A stretch of DNA of 64,000 bases from Paenibacillus amylolyticus (GCF_029689945.1 NZ_CP121451.1:248001-312000); one strand, 5' to 3'. Shown: positions 53,817-63,908, counted from the first letter of the stretch. Notes: generated from the sequence alone by a model not told the origin. A program made the numbers and translations.

Positions 53817-54860
53817 ATGACCAGAAAGACGAAGAGAACCATTTGGATTTCTCTTGCCGCCTTCGTGTTGATTATCGGAGGAGCTGCGGCATACTATTTC
53901 GGTTCTATTCTCAATCAGTTGGACGGTTTGGCAAAAGACGGTGACGAATCCCCATTCGCCGGTATCGAGAATGTGGAGAAAGTAAATACGCCTGACCCTC
54001 CCAAATGGGAAGGCACAGAAACGGTAAATATTCTCGTTATGGGTGTTGATGCGCGAGGATTGAAAAAAGGTGAAGTTCCCCGCTCCGACAGCATGATGGT
54101 CGTATCGCTTGACCCTCTAACCAAAAAAATTAATCTGTTCTCCATTCTTCGCGACACATACGTCGATATTGAAGGGTTTGGCAAGGAGCGGATCAACACC
54201 GCCATTACCCATGGTCCTAACGCAGCCATGAAAGCTGCCGGCGACCTGCTCGGCATTCCTGTACAGTATTATGTGTATACGGATTTCCAGGGATTCATCA
54301 AATTGGTGGATGCCGTTGGCGGTGTCGATTTTGATGTGGAGAAAGACATGCACTATACAAGCAAAGCAGACAATAACGAATACGATATTGATCTCAAAAA
54401 AGGATACCAGCATCTGGACGGCGAGACGGCCCTCATGTACGTTCGTTTCCGTCATGATGCGATGTCGGATTTCGCCCGTTCCGAGCGTCAGCGTGAATTG
54501 CTGAAAGCTGTAACCGCGAAAATGCAGTCAACGACAACGATTGCCAAACTGCCTGCCATTCTGGAACAGGTGAATCCTTACGTGGATACAAATCTGACAC
54601 TCTCCGATATGTGGAAGCTTGGTGGACTCGGATACCAGAGCAGCATGAACGGCAGTGAGCAGATTCCACCAATGAACCTGTTGAAAGAAGAACGCACAGC
54701 AGGCGGCGCCCAAGTATTGACGGTGACAAATGAAGAAAAATTGAAGCAGCATATTCAGGATATTATTCATCCACCTGCTACAACGGATGACAGTACAACC
54801 AGCACCGAAGATAAAACAGCCAGTGGTGACGATCAAAAGTCAGAGCAACCGGCTCAGTAA
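53817..54860 (+). CDS. LytR-CpsA-Psr (LCP) family cell-wall transferase
   Basis: Protein of 347 residues. N-terminal membrane anchor (TIWISLAAFVLIIGGAAAYYF), LCP domain about 65-240 with NILVMGVDARG, RSDSMMVVSLDP, ILRDTYVDIEGFGKERINTA, and the Arg cluster VRFRHDAMSDFARSERQRE. Attaches undecaprenyl-linked glycopolymers (teichoic-type) to peptidoglycan. Low-complexity Thr/Ser/Asp tail from about 315. AAAGGAG precedes the ATG; an upstream in-frame extension is ignored. Confidence 0.93.
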   Translation: MTRKTKRTIWISLAAFVLIIGGAAAYYFGSILNQLDGLAKDGDESPFAGIENVEKVNTPDPPKWEGTETVNILVMGVDARGLKKGEVPRSDSMMVVSLDPLTKKINLFSILRDTYVDIEGFGKERINTAITHGPNAAMKAAGDLLGIPVQYYVYTDFQGFIKLVDAVGGVDFDVEKDMHYTSKADNNEYDIDLKKGYQHLDGETALMYVRFRHDAMSDFARSERQRELLKAVTAKMQSTTTIAKLPAILEQVNPYVDTNLTLSDMWKLGGLGYQSSMNGSEQIPPMNLLKEERTAGGAQVLTVTNEEKLKQHIQDIIHPPATTDDSTTSTEDKTASGDDQKSEQPAQ

Positions 54861-54871
54861 TGTATACATGC

Positions 54872-54897
54872 AGAGGGCAGCCATTTCGCTGCCCTCT
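54872..54897 (+). terminator. Hairpin behind the LCP gene
   Basis: Ten-base perfect arms AGAGGGCAGC/GCTGCCCTCT, six-base loop, but no T tract, so termination would be weak. Confidence 0.5.
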
Positions 54898-54991
54898 CGT
54901 TGTGCCCTGTGATACTGGTATGAGAGAATTATCATATCTTTCTGTCACGCATAGCTTTATCCTATTTTGAATTACGAAAGGAAGTTATCTA

Positions 54992-56311
54992 ATGAAACCA
55001 TCACGTTCCCGTTCCGAACTTTTATATGCAGAAGCACTTGAACATATTGTAGGAGGTGTTAACAGCCCTTCACGCTCATTCAAAGCCGTTGGTGGCGGTG
55101 CACCTGTATTTATGAAAAAAGCCCAGGGCGCCCACTTCTGGGATGTCGATGACAACCGTTATATTGATTATCTGGCCGCTTACGGTCCGATTGTTACAGG
55201 ACATGCCCATCCTCATATTACGCAGGCCATTACGGAAGCAGCAGCCAATGGCGTACTGTACGGTACCCCAACAGAGCTTGAGATCAAACTTGCCAAAATG
55301 TTGAAGGAAGCTATTCCTTCCATGGATAAAGTGCGTTTTGTGAACTCCGGTACAGAGGCGGTCATGACCACGATTCGGGTCGCTCGTGCCTACACCAAAC
55401 GCAACAAGATCGTAAAATTCGCCGGATGTTACCACGGTCACTCGGATCTGGTGCTTGTGGCTGCCGGTTCTGGTCCGTCCACGCTCGGTATCCCGGATAG
55501 TGCAGGCATTCCAACCAGTATTGCGCATGAGGTCATCACGGTGCCTTACAATGATCTGGATAGCCTGAAAGCTGCACTGGAGCGCTGGGGTGATGATGTT
55601 GCCGCGGTCATGATTGAGCCGATTGTGGGTAACTTCGGTATGGTTATGCCGGAGCCCGGCTTCCTGGAGGGTCTCTGTGCCATGACACGTGCCAACGGCT
55701 CACTGGTTATCTATGACGAGGTTATTACAGCTTTCCGTTTCCATTACGGTTCTACACAGACGTACGCCGGACTCGATAATCATGCAGAAATTGAACCGGA
55801 TCTGACGGCTCTTGGTAAAATTATTGGGGGCGGCCTGCCCATTGGTGCGTATGGCGGACGCAAACATGTCATGGAGCAGGTTGCTCCGCTCGGACCTGCT
55901 TATCAGGCAGGAACGATGGCTGGTAACCCTGCATCCATCTCGGCGGGTATCGCATGTCTGGAAGTCCTTCAAGGCGCGGGTGTATACGAGAAGATGGAAC
56001 GCCTTGCTATCGACCTGACAGCAGGTCTGCAGGCTTCTGCTGACCGTCACGGGATTGCACTGACGATCAACCGGATTCGCGGGGCATTCTCCACCCATTT
56101 CTGTGACCACCCGGTTACGAACTATGATCATGCTCAAGACACGGATGGAGAACGGTTCGCTTCCTTCTTCCGTCACATGCTGGACCGCGGCATTAACCTG
56201 GCTCCGTCCAAGTACGAAGCTTGGTTCCTGACCACGGCTCATACAGACGAGGATATTCAAGCCACATTGGAAGCAGCAGAAGCATCCTTCAAAGCAATGG
56301 CTCAGGAATAA
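54992..56311 (+). CDS. hemL: Glutamate-1-semialdehyde 2,1-aminomutase
   Basis: Protein of 439 residues; PLP enzyme forming 5-aminolevulinate. [21 protein letters not shown] start, GYHGH-type [19 protein letters not shown], and the PLP lysine in [19 protein letters not shown]. It stands alone with its own terminator rather than in a hem operon, so it may be the second copy (GsaB type) known in Bacilli. AAGGAAG before the ATG. Confidence 0.92.
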   Translation: MKPSRSRSELLYAEALEHIVGGVNSPSRSFKAVGGGAPVFMKKAQGAHFWDVDDNRYIDYLAAYGPIVTGHAHPHITQAITEAAANGVLYGTPTELEIKLAKMLKEAIPSMDKVRFVNSGTEAVMTTIRVARAYTKRNKIVKFAGCYHGHSDLVLVAAGSGPSTLGIPDSAGIPTSIAHEVITVPYNDLDSLKAALERWGDDVAAVMIEPIVGNFGMVMPEPGFLEGLCAMTRANGSLVIYDEVITAFRFHYGSTQTYAGLDNHAEIEPDLTALGKIIGGGLPIGAYGGRKHVMEQVAPLGPAYQAGTMAGNPASISAGIACLEVLQGAGVYEKMERLAIDLTAGLQASADRHGIALTINRIRGAFSTHFCDHPVTNYDHAQDTDGERFASFFRHMLDRGINLAPSKYEAWFLTTAHTDEDIQATLEAAEASFKAMAQE

Positions 56312-56334
56312 ATAGATTCATTCCATTCACCTCA

Positions 56335-56374
56335 AAAAGCGTCCGACAAGTGATCAACTTGTACGGACGCTTTT
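56335..56374 (+). terminator. Terminator of hemL
   Basis: Eleven-base arms AAAAGCGTCCG/CGGACGCTTTT with an inner ACAAGT/ACTTGT hairpin, then T-rich sequence. Could also act for the convergent regulator gene. Confidence 0.8.
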
Positions 56375-56402
56375 GGTGTTTTTTGGATACAGTTGTTGAA
56401 AA

Positions 56403-57788
56403 TTATCTCTGCCTGATCTGCAATTTCAGAATTTCCTCCCGGATCACCTGCATCCCTTCTTCGATTCGCTGCTTCGGCACATTGGAGATGTTCAATCGCA
56501 GCATCTGATCCTCATGCACCTGATATGTCCCCTCCGGATAATACCGTTCAGTTGTATCAACGATAACTCCGCGCTTTTGGAGCCGGGACAGCAGAACACG
56601 AAGTGGCATATCACCCGCCAAAGGTAACACCGTATGCTCCGCTCCTGTTCGAGGAGCGTCCATAAATGGAGCAAAGTCTGGATACAGGTCCAGTTGTTCA
56701 TGCACCGTGTGCATTCGGGCAGCATAACGGTTACGAATCACTTTTCTATGATGGGCAAACATCCCGCTGTGCACATATATCTCCAAAGCAGCTTGAGACA
56801 GGACGGACGTGTCGATATCGAGTATTTTTTTGTATGCACCAAACGATTCAATGAGAGGTGAGGGCAGAACAGCTACACCGATGCGCAGGCCTGGAAACAG
56901 AATTTTGGAATAACTCTTGAGGTAGATGACCCGGCCTTCCGTATCATAGGACCATAGCGGGTCCTGTTTCGTATTGTCCTCCAGATCAGCCAGATAATCA
57001 TCCTCCACCAGATACACATCGTACCGCTGTGCAAGCCGGATCAGTCTCTTTTTCTCAGCGACCGTTAACGACGTGCCAATCGGATTGTGGAAGCGCGGCA
57101 TGACATAGAAAAACTTGAACTCTTCCTCAGCGAACTGACGTTCAAGTGATGCCCAGTCCAGCCCAGTTGGGGTACGTCTTACACCGGCAATAGGCACGTT
57201 CAATCCACTCAGCAGGGAGGGCATATTGTGATAGGTCGGCAGTTCAAGCATTACTTTTCTCTTTCCGTTGGGAAAAGACATTAATGCAAGTACAGCCAGC
57301 GCCTGTTGCACACCTGCTGTGATAAAGAACTGCTCTGTTCTCGCAAACACCTGATAATCCGAAAACTGCTTCTGCAACAGCAAAATGAGCGAGGGTAATC
57401 CCTGCTCCGTTCCATACATGAATAACTCTGCCTGCTTCTTCTCCATCGCCTGATCCACACAATGACGAAAATCTGCATAAGGGAACACCCGTGGATCAGG
57501 GGCAGCCGAAGCGAAATCCAACGATCCCTGCCAGTCCATATCCTGTGCGCCTGTCCCATTCTGTACGGCATAATAGCCGGATTGAGGTATGGCGTACACC
57601 AAATGCCTCTGTTCCAACCACTCATATGCACGAATTGCTGTGCTTACACTGCATTGATACTGTTCCGCTACAACTCGAACGGCTGGCATTCGAATGCCCT
57701 TATCTGTCCACTGGCGCCGATCCTGCTGCTGCATCTGTTCCTGAATCCACTGCTTTAATGCTTCCGCAATCACTTCGTATTTTCTCAC
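56403..57788 (-). CDS. MocR-type regulator (GntR HTH plus aminotransferase domain)
   Basis: About 461 residues. N-terminal winged helix 1-75 (MPAVRVVAEQYQCSVSTAIRAYEWLEQ), then a class I aminotransferase fold with PLP lysine in YLKSYSKILFPGLRIG and Asp in VYLVEDDYLADLE. MocR proteins sense PLP or amino-compound ligands and control neighbouring genes. Divergent to an EamA exporter, the likely target. GTG at 57788 is preferred (GGAGGG nine bases upstream) over ATG 57797, which touches the ribosome site. Confidence 0.9.
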   Translation of the reverse strand: MRKYEVIAEALKQWIQEQMQQQDRRQWTDKGIRMPAVRVVAEQYQCSVSTAIRAYEWLEQRHLVYAIPQSGYYAVQNGTGAQDMDWQGSLDFASAAPDPRVFPYADFRHCVDQAMEKKQAELFMYGTEQGLPSLILLLQKQFSDYQVFARTEQFFITAGVQQALAVLALMSFPNGKRKVMLELPTYHNMPSLLSGLNVPIAGVRRTPTGLDWASLERQFAEEEFKFFYVMPRFHNPIGTSLTVAEKKRLIRLAQRYDVYLVEDDYLADLEDNTKQDPLWSYDTEGRVIYLKSYSKILFPGLRIGVAVLPSPLIESFGAYKKILDIDTSVLSQAALEIYVHSGMFAHHRKVIRNRYAARMHTVHEQLDLYPDFAPFMDAPRTGAEHTVLPLAGDMPLRVLLSRLQKRGVIVDTTERYYPEGTYQVHEDQMLRLNISNVPKQRIEEGMQVIREEILKLQIRQR

Positions 57789-57916
57789 TGCACCCATCCC
57801 TCCCCAACTGTACCGTTACAGTTTAGCCTTTTATCTATTGTAGCACGAAGCACCTGGCAGTATATTGAATAAGGCCAGCACGTATTCGAACCTGACATGT
57901 TGCTGGATAATGAAAG

Positions 57917-57931
57917 GTCATACGGTATGAC
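57917..57931. promoter_or_regulatory. Inverted repeat, candidate MocR operator
   Basis: GTCATACGGTATGAC, a perfect palindrome with arms of seven, 20 bases before the EamA start. A second one, CTGTACCGTTACAG (about 57808-57821), lies just upstream of the regulator. Confidence 0.5.
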
Positions 57932-57951
57932 TAATGTATTGGAGGAGCATT

Positions 57952-58887
57952 ATGAACACAGCACACACTAGGGGATACGCTTATATCGCAGCTGTATTGT
58001 ACGCCGCTATTATCGGTCTATCTTTTTTATTTGTTAAAATGACGGTCACTGTTGCACATCCGATTGATGTGCTTGCCCATCGCTTCGCACTATCGCTGAT
58101 CGTTGTCAGCATTCCTGTCATTTTGGGTTGGATCAAAATCCGACTCAGCCTTCGTGATCTGTCGAGAATCATCCCACTGGGGCTGTTATCTCCCGTCTTA
58201 TTTTTTGCCTTTCAAGCCTTTGGTCTCGTCTCGTCCAACTCATCGGAAGCAGGTATTATTCAGGCTATGGCCCCTGTATTCACACTCGTTCTCGCTTCAG
58301 TCTTCCTGAAAGAACGCACATCCGCAATGCAGAAGCTGTTCCTGCTGCTGTCTGTTGCTGGAGTAGTCTTTATTTTCATCATGCAGGGAAGCGGCATGTC
58401 TATAGGCAACCTGAAGGGCATTGCATTATTGCTGCTATCCACGGTCTGTTTTGCAGGTTATGGCGTGCTTGCCAGACCATTAACCCAGAAATATAAACCC
58501 ATGGAATTAACATGGGTCACTCTGATGGTTGGTTGTGTTGTGTTTAACGCCGCTTCCCTGATCCGCCATGCTTCCAGCGGCTCCATGCTGGATTACATCA
58601 AACCCTTTGGTGAAGCATCCTATCTGGGTGCACTCGCTTATCTGGCGATTCTCTCCACCATGATCTCCACCCTGCTCGCGAGCTATGCCTTGACCCATCT
58701 GGAGGCTTCCCAAATGAGTGTATTCAGCAATCTGTCCACGCTCATCTCGATTGTAGGCGGTGCATGGATACTGCATGAACCCGTTGGTGGCTACCACTAT
58801 GTTGGAGCATTACTGATCATCGCCGGTGTGCTTGGCACCAATATGAGTGGCCGTAAACATGGACTGGTCATTGAGACTAAAGCATGA
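57952..58887 (+). CDS. EamA/DMT family transporter
   Basis: Protein of 311 residues with ten membrane helices in two EamA repeats (about 10-140 and 155-290). SSNSSEAGIIQAMAPVFTLVLASVFLKERTS and LEASQMSVFSNLSTLISIVGGAWILHEPVG are the repeat hallmarks. Likely exporter of a metabolite or drug, probably controlled by the divergent MocR protein. GGAGGAG precedes the ATG at 57952. Confidence 0.9.
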   Translation: MNTAHTRGYAYIAAVLYAAIIGLSFLFVKMTVTVAHPIDVLAHRFALSLIVVSIPVILGWIKIRLSLRDLSRIIPLGLLSPVLFFAFQAFGLVSSNSSEAGIIQAMAPVFTLVLASVFLKERTSAMQKLFLLLSVAGVVFIFIMQGSGMSIGNLKGIALLLLSTVCFAGYGVLARPLTQKYKPMELTWVTLMVGCVVFNAASLIRHASSGSMLDYIKPFGEASYLGALAYLAILSTMISTLLASYALTHLEASQMSVFSNLSTLISIVGGAWILHEPVGGYHYVGALLIIAGVLGTNMSGRKHGLVIETKA

Positions 58888-58990
58888 TACAGATCCGGTG
58901 AAAAAGCGCTATTTCAACTGACGGTATGAAGCGCTCCAATCACGTTAACACTGCTGAGGACAGTCTACTGGGAAAAGGAGACCCCTCTGC

Positions 58991-60095
58991 ATGAAACGAA
59001 CACAGCCTTCTTTTTACAAGCTATGATGTTAATCATGTTGTCCGTTGGCTTGATCAGCCATGTTCTGATTATTCCTGCCCTTTCGGCTGCCGCCAAAAGG
59101 GATTCTTGGATTTCCGTCCTGTTATCGGCCGGACCATTTCTAATATTTGCGCTAATGCTCGCTTATGTCTCTCGTTTTCTTCAGCATCAAACCCTGCATG
59201 ATTGGTTAACATCCCGTCTAGGCAAGCCCATTGGCATGTTGTTTCGAGTTGGGAACAGTCTCTTTTTCTCAGCGTCATCTACTTCACCCTGCACGATACC
59301 ACGGCTTGGGCCAAAACAAACTATCTGACCGAAACGCCCGTGTTGGTAACCAGTATTGCCCTGATGTCTCTCTGTGCCTACGCTGCCTATAAAGGTATTC
59401 GCTCGCTGGCCTTTACCGCAGGTTTAGTCCTGCCACTAGTTGTCTTGTTAGGCTTCTATGTTGCTATCGTAAATACCCAATACAAGGACTACAGTCGTCT
59501 GTTGCCTGTTCTTGAACATGGCTGGCATCCTATTCTTAAAGGCATGGTCTACAGTCTTGCAGGCATGTTTGAACTGCTGTTCATCTGGTACATCCAGCCT
59601 CATCTCACCAAACGTATACGCGTATGGCAGTATCTAATGCTCGCACTCATTCTTGTGGGATTGACCGTCGGCCCACTCATTGGGGCCATTGTGGAATTCG
59701 ATCCTTTTGAAGCTGCCAAAATGAGATATCCCGCCTTTGAAGAATGGCGAATTGCCTCTTTGGGCAAATACATTGCCCAGACTGATTTCTTTTCCATCTA
59801 CCAGTGGCTCGCAGGGGCGTTCACCCGCATTAGTCTGGCTATGTATATTGTAATAGAAATATGGAATATTAAGAATTCTACCAGAAGGCTCATTAGTTGC
59901 ATCTCATTAGGTATCTTTTTTATTCTAACCATGTTGTACCCTATGGATGATATGACTTTCGAAAATCTTCTGGTCGAATACATATTCCCGTTCAATCTCA
60001 TGTATCTGAGCGGACTTGCGATTATAGCAACGACGGTTGCCTTTATCCACTCACGCCATCAGAGGAGGAAACATCATGGAGCATCCAGTGATTGA
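58991..60095 (+). CDS. gerAB: Spore germination receptor B subunit (two frameshifts)
   Basis: About 368 residues corrected, ten membrane helices. MKRTQPSF is joined to LQAMMLIMLSVGLISHVLIIP by one T at 59011-59015, and GNSLFF to LSVIYFTLHDTTAWAKTNY by one T at 59273-59277. Diverged from the two copies near 49 kb. AAGGAG precedes the ATG. First gene of the second germination operon, order B-A-C. Confidence 0.88.
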
Positions 60096-61545
60096 CACCA
60101 CGTCCCATGAAACACTGCTTGCCTCTTTGAAAGAGCAGTTCAATCCATGCGCAGATGTTGTTATTCAGACTTTTCCTGTCAAAGATGAATCCGATCAGCC
60201 GGTGATCTTACTGTACTGCGAAGGGCTTGTGGACGGTAAACAAATTAATCAATTTATTATCCCACGTCTGGAGCAGCACGCTCTAATCATTGAGGAATCA
60301 CATCCCAAAGAGCTGGGATTAACCTTAAATCCGATTGAGGATATCACCAATTTCAAGAAACTTAATCTGCTGATTTTTAGTGGACAGCTATTAATCATCT
60401 TTGATAACGGTGTTCAAGCCTGCAGTCTGGATATTGCTGATATTCCGGGACGCACTCCAGAAGAGTCAGCTATTGAGACCTCAGTTAAAGGCCCGCGCGA
60501 TGGATTCACCGAAGAACTCACGACCAACGTCGCCCTTATTCGCAAACGAATGAAAACATCTTCAATGTGTTACGAGAAATATGTCAAAGGCGGTCGTACT
60601 CAAACCGCCATTGGACTACTGTATGTAAAAGATATTATTAATCCAGACATTCTAAAAGAAGCACGACACAATCTGGATCAGATTGAGATTGACGGCATTA
60701 TAGGTAGCTCCATCATGGAGCGAGCTGTCATGGGAGGGGTACGGAGCATCTTTCCGCTCACGGATAACACTGAACGTCCTGATTTTGTTGTCGATTCCCT
60801 GTTAAATGGACGTTTTGCCGTTCTTATTGAAGGCTCGCCTGTAGCCGTCATCGCACCAACTACACTTTTCAATCAATTGAAATCTCCTGAAGATAGGAGC
60901 ACACCCTTTTTCATCGTTACCTTTGAACGAATCTTGCGCATCTCCGGACTGCTGATTGCCTGTTTCTTCCCAGCCTTCTACATCGGCCTGACCAGTTTCA
61001 ATGTGGAACAGATCCCGCTGCCTCTCTTGGCTACCATTGCGGGTACACGGATGGGCCTGCCCATGCCTGTGACGCTGGAAGCATTTCTCATGATTTTTAT
61101 GTTCGAGCTATTCAATGAAGCTGGCCGCAGATTACCACGTGCATTGGGCCAGACCGTCAGCGTGGTCGGCGGGCTTATCATTGGGGATGCCGCTATTCGC
61201 GCGGGGATTACGTCTCCCACCATCATCGTTACGGTAGCAATTTCAGTTATCTCCAGCTATATTCTCGTGAACACCGTGCTGAGCGGAGCTACTGCCCAGG
61301 TCCGGATCGGGATGCTTCTCATCTCTTCCATTCTTGGATTATTCGGATTCATGATTGGACTATTCGCCCTCTTGGTACATCTCGTATCCTTAGAATGTTA
61401 TGGGGTTTCTTATCTGACCCCCGTCTCTCCCTACATACCAGGAGATTTCACGCAGGCCGTATCCATGCCACCTTCCATGAAAAAAAATAAGCGTCCGGAA
61501 GCACTTCACACTCAAGATTCCACTCGCCGGAGAAAGCGGCCATGA
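60076..61545 (+). CDS. gerAA: Spore germination receptor A subunit, second operon
   Basis: Protein of 489 residues. VKGPRDGFTEELTTNVALIRKRMK, then five membrane helices from about 285, and C-terminal ECYGVSYLTPVSPYIP. GAGGAGG before the ATG; it overlaps the gerAB end by 20 bases, and its stop overlaps the gerAC start (ATGA). Confidence 0.93.
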   Translation: MEHPVIDTTSHETLLASLKEQFNPCADVVIQTFPVKDESDQPVILLYCEGLVDGKQINQFIIPRLEQHALIIEESHPKELGLTLNPIEDITNFKKLNLLIFSGQLLIIFDNGVQACSLDIADIPGRTPEESAIETSVKGPRDGFTEELTTNVALIRKRMKTSSMCYEKYVKGGRTQTAIGLLYVKDIINPDILKEARHNLDQIEIDGIIGSSIMERAVMGGVRSIFPLTDNTERPDFVVDSLLNGRFAVLIEGSPVAVIAPTTLFNQLKSPEDRSTPFFIVTFERILRISGLLIACFFPAFYIGLTSFNVEQIPLPLLATIAGTRMGLPMPVTLEAFLMIFMFELFNEAGRRLPRALGQTVSVVGGLIIGDAAIRAGITSPTIIVTVAISVISSYILVNTVLSGATAQVRIGMLLISSILGLFGFMIGLFALLVHLVSLECYGVSYLTPVSPYIPGDFTQAVSMPPSMKKNKRPEALHTQDSTRRRKRP

Positions 61546-62696
61546 TCAGATGGACCTCTATGAGTGGCCTACTCGCCGGGTGCTTGATCCTGCTAACGGG
61601 ATGCTGGGATTCCAAAGAGGTGCAAAGTATTAACTTCATCACGGCCATTGGAATAGACTACGTGGACAACCAATATATTGCGTATGCCCAGTTAATTGAT
61701 TTTTCCAGTATTGCAAAACAGGAAACGCCAACTTCCCGGGAAACAAGGGACATGTGGATTGGACGAGGCGAGGGTACAACTCTGAGTATGGCTATTAACG
61801 ACCTGTATGAAACGTCACAGCAGCAAACGCTCTGGACTCATGTTAAAGCGATTGTTTTATCGAAAAATGCTCTGGACGGAAAGTTGGAGGATATATTTAA
61901 TACGTTGCTGCATTCCGGTCAACTGAGATATACACCCTGGATTTACGCGACGGAGCAGGACATTCCGGAAGTGCTATCCCCTTCAGCGCTGCTAAACCAA
62001 TCCGCCCAGACCATTGAGTTATTTGAGCCCATGAGGTTATACAAACAGCATTCCAGTTACGAACCGATCCGGCTCCATCATCTTCTTGATGGATTACGGG
62101 AACCAGCTTCCGTCATTCTCTTACCATCGGTCTCAACCAGGAATGAAACGTGGTTCAATGGCGATAAAAACCCACCCCTTGTTAGAATGGATGGATTTTA
62201 TGTCATTTCCCAAGGCAAAAGTCAGGGTAGAGTTGCGGGAGCAGATGCAGACGGTACACGATACGTAAATTATGAACGCGTTCATCACTATCCATTGTAC
62301 GTGTATGGGAATGGTAGGAAGACTCCTGATCTAACCTTAATGCTTCGGAATCCCAAGACTAGAATTAAGGCGAAGAAACAAGGAGACGGCGTCACATTCA
62401 ATCTGGTTACCACAGTCAAAAGTTCCATCATCGAAGACCATGGAGCCCCACGCACGCCTCATGCCATGGAGCTGGAAGCCGAAAAACAGATCAAATCCCA
62501 AATCCGAGATACGTTCGAAAAAACCAAGGCACGCAAGATTGATTCATACGGTCTTGTGGAACATCTCTATCGCAACAATTTACCCTTATGGCAGGAATTC
62601 GCCAAACGAGATGATCCCCTCGAACGTTTCAAGCTTGGCAAAGTAGAGGTCCATGTGGATATTCTGAATGCGAGCACGTATAGATACAGTAACTAA
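61542..62696 (+). CDS. gerAC: Spore germination receptor C subunit, lipoprotein, second operon
   Basis: Protein of 384 residues, Ger(x)C family. Lipobox LLTGC followed by WDSKEVQSINFITAIGID. Completes a B-A-C receptor set. Followed by a hairpin terminator. Confidence 0.92.
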   Translation: MIRWTSMSGLLAGCLILLTGCWDSKEVQSINFITAIGIDYVDNQYIAYAQLIDFSSIAKQETPTSRETRDMWIGRGEGTTLSMAINDLYETSQQQTLWTHVKAIVLSKNALDGKLEDIFNTLLHSGQLRYTPWIYATEQDIPEVLSPSALLNQSAQTIELFEPMRLYKQHSSYEPIRLHHLLDGLREPASVILLPSVSTRNETWFNGDKNPPLVRMDGFYVISQGKSQGRVAGADADGTRYVNYERVHHYPLYVYGNGRKTPDLTLMLRNPKTRIKAKKQGDGVTFNLVTTVKSSIIEDHGAPRTPHAMELEAEKQIKSQIRDTFEKTKARKIDSYGLVEHLYRNNLPLWQEFAKRDDPLERFKLGKVEVHVDILNASTYRYSN

Positions 62697-62698
62697 AT

Positions 62699-62742
62699 AA
62701 GACCGGTGACCTGCATTACATGCAAAGTTATCGGTCTTCTTT
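62699..62742 (+). terminator. Terminator of the second germination operon
   Basis: Arms AAGACCGGTgAC and GTtATCGGTCTT with an inner GCAT/ATGC hairpin, followed by CTTTT. Confidence 0.75.
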
Positions 62743-62771
62743 TGGGTTGAATTCCATGCCAAGTCGTAATT

Positions 62772-63188
62772 CTATTCTAATGGATACGCCATGACACTCA
62801 TCAGAGCCAATTCCGGCTGGGTCGTGTCCAAACGGCTGTACTGGATAATGACAGGTATGTTGCTTGAAACCGTAATCGCATAAGGTACGCCTGACGGGAT
62901 AGACTGCTCTCCAGATTGCAGCGATACAGTACGAATATGTTTTGTTCTTCTCGCAGGCACCTCTGCCACAATATTTTCAAGCGGTTCCCTGTCTTCAAAA
63001 TAGATTGTGATATTCAGCTCCGCATCCGTTGCACCTGTGTTTAATACACAGATGCTTTCGTGACTCTCCAGTGTGCCGCTGCTCTCCGGTGGGATGTAGC
63101 CATCAGGGATAACCCAGTAGGTATGACCTGTGGCGGTCGGATCGTTCTTATGGGTTGATCCGCCTGGGTTGGTCGAGTCCAATGTCAT
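62772..63188 (-). CDS. Sensory rhodopsin transducer-like (ASRT/DUF1362) protein
   Basis: Protein of 138 residues, single beta-rich domain. Pattern WVIPDGYIPPESSG, ESHESICVLNTGATDAELNI, IYFEDREP, VPARRTKHIRT, QYSRLDTTQPELALMSVMAY matches the family of the Anabaena sensory rhodopsin transducer. In rhodopsin-free bacteria the role is unknown; a carbohydrate-binding or signalling function has been suggested. No rhodopsin gene in the window. GAGGAGG precedes the ATG. Soluble, no signal peptide. Confidence 0.82.
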   Translation of the reverse strand: MTLDSTNPGGSTHKNDPTATGHTYWVIPDGYIPPESSGTLESHESICVLNTGATDAELNITIYFEDREPLENIVAEVPARRTKHIRTVSLQSGEQSIPSGVPYAITVSSNIPVIIQYSRLDTTQPELALMSVMAYPLE

Positions 63189-63217
63189 TGAAATATATCC
63201 TCCTCAATAATTAAGTT

Positions 63218-63379
63218 AAAATCGAGTGGGCTCGCACGGCAGTCGCTCCGGTGGACGGATCGGGCTGTGGGCCGCTGTTGGCTCTTCGGCTCATTCGCGG
63301 GGAAAAATTCTTAAAATCGGTGGGCTCGCACGGCAGTCGCTCCGGCGGACGGATCGGGCTATGGGCCGCTGTTGGCTCG
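63218..63379 (+). repeat. Direct tandem repeat, two units
   Basis: A unit of about 66 bases (AAAATCG, GTGGGCTCGCACGGCAGTCG, GGACGGATCGGGCT, GGGCCGCTGTTGGCTC) occurs at 63218-63283 and again at 63313-63379 with only about three changes. The unit's second half is the left arm of the palindromic family copies G and H. Confidence 0.8.
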
Positions 63380-63500
63380 GGATTTCTATTCATTCCCCCT
63401 CAGCAGGGGAAATCCCGCTCCAAAGGCGGACGCTTCGCTCCCTCTTCCCGATTCCGTCCTCCTCCGCTGACGCTCGCCGAACTGATTTTAAAAAATTATT
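63340..63500 (+). repeat. Palindromic intergenic repeat, copy G
   Basis: Left arm GGCGGACGGATCGGG, inner arms CGGGATTT/AAATCCCG and CCCC/GGGG, signature AAAGGCGGACGCTTCGCTCC, right arm CCCGATTCCGTCCTCCTCCGC. More GC-rich than the pur operon copies. Confidence 0.82.
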
Positions 63501-63589
63501 GCCCTCGCTCTTCGCTGGGCAACCTTTTTGTTGGCTCATTACTTCGTTTAACTCGCTACCGTTCTTAAACCCTGAATACTCGCTGAGCT

Positions 63590-63760
63590 GGCGCTTCGGT
63601 GGACGGATCGGGCTATGGGCCGCTGTTGGCTCGGGATTTCTATTCATTCCCCCTCAGCAGGGGAAATCCCGCTCCAAAGGCGGACGCTTCGCTCCCTCTA
63701 CCCGATTCCGTCCTCCTCCGCTGCTACGCTCGCCGAACTGATTTAAAAATATTATTGGCT
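63590..63760 (+). repeat. Palindromic intergenic repeat, copy H
   Basis: Almost identical to copy G over about 150 bases, including the flank CGCTCGCCGAACTGATTT and a following TTCGCTCTTCGCTGGGCAAC. The two are about 255 bases apart, implying a recent local duplication. Open frames across them are an artefact of GC content. Confidence 0.82.
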
Positions 63761-63908
63761 TCGCTCTTCGCTGGGCAACTTTTGGCTCGCTCGTTACTTC
63801 GTTTAACTCGCTTCGCTTAAATACAGACGCACAGGACTTGAAATCCTGCGGTATTTTATCTCCTAGAGTAGTAAAAACAAGTCCTCTATAACTTCGACAA
63901 TTACTCAC

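Noticed and set aside
58888..58990. Sigma-G promoter for the second germination operon
   Set aside because: GTATG could be a -35, but no CATNNTA-like -10 occurs at 17-18 bases.
63226..63741. Long open frame of 171 codons across the right-end repeats
   Set aside because: It consists of copies G, H and the tandem units, has no ribosome site, and exists only because the repeats are GC-rich.
63831..63851. CAGGACTTGAAATCCTG looks like a tRNA-Ser(TGA) anticodon arm
   Set aside because: No acceptor, D, variable or T arms around it. At most a fragment; too short to support a tRNA or an integration site.
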